From assembly GCA_031269635.1 (NCBI GenBank), contig JAISYY010000361.1:1-5868 (forward strand): a DNA stretch of 5,868 nt. The letters are read 5' to 3'. The translations under genes and the position numbers were made by a program. Shown piece after piece: positions 5,309-5,868 of this stretch (positions are counted from its first letter, which is position 1; each line of letters starts with the position of its first letter). Origin of the DNA: Tannerella sp. Lineage in GTDB: Bacteria > Bacteroidota > Bacteroidia > Bacteroidales > Tannerellaceae. Below the pieces are notes generated by a model that made no database searches, was not told the DNA's origin, and saw only the letters and a program-made list of their open reading frames with translations.

Positions 5309-5868
5309 TTATTTTTCAAAAAAAATGTAATTTCGTCTTATTTTCTCAATAATTGTCCTTGCCGGCTCGCTGATTTCTACTGCTCTGTTTTTCAAATAAG
5401 TTTCGGCTTCGTTTTTATTTTTTTGTCTTTCAATTTCAAGCGCTTGTATGGCGGTATAGTATGGCGACAGTACCATATCGTAACCTTTTTCTTCCAGGAT
5501 ATTAAGCAACCATGAACCATAATCAAGTTTAATCACAGCGGCGTCAAATGTTCTCCATTCATCATCATTTGCAATGGATTGTATTTCCTGTTTTGATTCA
5601 AATGCCCGCGACAAGGATTCTGTGGCTGTACTTTCATTGTGTTTATGCAGTTCAAACAGCGTTTTATTAAGGTAATAAGCATCTGCATAATCCGGCTTTA
5701 ATTCAATGGCTTTATTATACGCTTTAATAGCATTGTCATATTCGCCTTTGATCTTATAAGCAATTCCCTGAATATAATATGCCTCTGCAAAATCCGGCTT
5801 TAATTCAATGGCTTTATTATACGTTTTAATAGCATTGTCATATTCGCCTTTGTTCTTATAAGCATTTC
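5309..5868 (-). CDS. TPR-repeat protein, C-terminal part (5' partial)
   Basis: The frame is open from the window edge to TAA at 5311-5309, giving 185 visible residues; the start lies outside. The first 68 or so residues are two 34-residue TPR units (AYKNKGEYDNAIKTYNKAIE, LKPDFAEAYY, then the next copy and LKPDYADAYY), the canonical helix-turn-helix pattern with Gly, Tyr, Ala and Pro in consensus places. A degenerate third unit may follow (LNKTLFELHKHNE). The last 100 residues are charged, mainly helical and not a TPR (GSWLLNILEEKGYDMVLSPY, RAVEISEPARTIIEKI); I do not recognise this domain with confidence. TPRs bind proteins or peptides. Such arrays often end larger proteins, including STAND/AAA NTPases, but the N-terminal domain that would decide this is missing. 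A start inside the visible part (for example TTG 5614) would split the TPRs and is unlikely. Confidence 0.85.
   Translation of the reverse strand, partial: NAYKNKGEYDNAIKTYNKAIELKPDFAEAYYIQGIAYKIKGEYDNAIKAYNKAIELKPDYADAYYLNKTLFELHKHNESTATESLSRAFESKQEIQSIANDDEWRTFDAAVIKLDYGSWLLNILEEKGYDMVLSPYYTAIQALEIERQKNKNEAETYLKNRAVEISEPARTIIEKIRRNYIFFEK
5691..5868 (-). repeat. Near-identical 102-bp TPR-coding units
   Basis: Bases 5691-5766 and 5793-5868 match at 73 of 76 positions (differences at 5722, 5751 and 5763) with an offset of 102 bp, exactly one 34-residue TPR unit. Such DNA identity, silent sites included, points to recent duplication or gene conversion of repeat units. The array probably continues beyond the window edge. 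Confidence 0.85.

Noticed and set aside
5304..5311. TAAGTTTG on the minus strand as a promoter
   Set aside because: It overlaps the TPR stop codon, lacks a -33 TTG at the right distance and has no gene directly downstream.

Overview
The window looks like chromosomal DNA from a member of the Bacteroidetes, most likely the order Bacteroidales. Three signs support this. Promoter-like sites follow the Bacteroidetes primary-sigma pattern (a TTG block about 18-20 nt from TAnnTTTG). Most genes have A/T-rich start regions without a Shine-Dalgarno sequence. The protein sequences, such as the IF3 stretch KAYVFFKGRS, have a Bacteroidales look. The species cannot be named from this window.

Layout. (1) Positions 1-1191, plus strand: the 3' part of a gene for a two-domain protein, a Cof-type HAD phosphatase joined to a hotdog thioesterase of the MenI/YdiI (DHNA-CoA thioesterase) type. 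The start lies upstream of the window. (2) Positions 1192-1538: a gap between convergent genes. On the minus strand it holds a promoter-like site, about 250 nt of sequence and a strong intrinsic terminator, so it may be an independent short transcript as well as the end of the next operon. (3) Positions 1539-4842, minus strand: the classic translation operon in transcription order thrS (threonyl-tRNA synthetase), infC (IF3), rpmI (L35) and rplT (L20). A good promoter lies just upstream of thrS. All four proteins look intact. (4) Positions 4843-5308: a gene-free A/T-rich stretch with a 13-bp perfect inverted repeat and a pair of 18-nt direct repeats. (5) Positions 5309-5868, minus strand: the C-terminal part of a tetratricopeptide-repeat (TPR) protein whose start lies beyond the window. 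Two of its repeat units are almost identical at DNA level.

How the genes work together. thrS, infC, rpmI and rplT supply translation: charged tRNA-Thr, initiation fidelity and two 50S proteins. In other bacteria the operon is autoregulated by its products (ThrRS, IF3, L20). The most interesting signal here is at infC. A perfect AGGAGGT lies 18 nt from the ATG, too far for normal use, but exactly 6 nt from an in-frame AUA codon. Since infC is known for non-canonical start codons linked to IF3 autoregulation, the true start may be that AUA.

No CRISPR array, tRNA, rRNA, insertion sequence or complete defence system is visible. The window is mostly ordinary core genome. The points worth checking are the infC start, the small minus-strand unit at 1206-1492, the rpmI-rplT leader, the HAD-hotdog fusion and the cut-off TPR protein.
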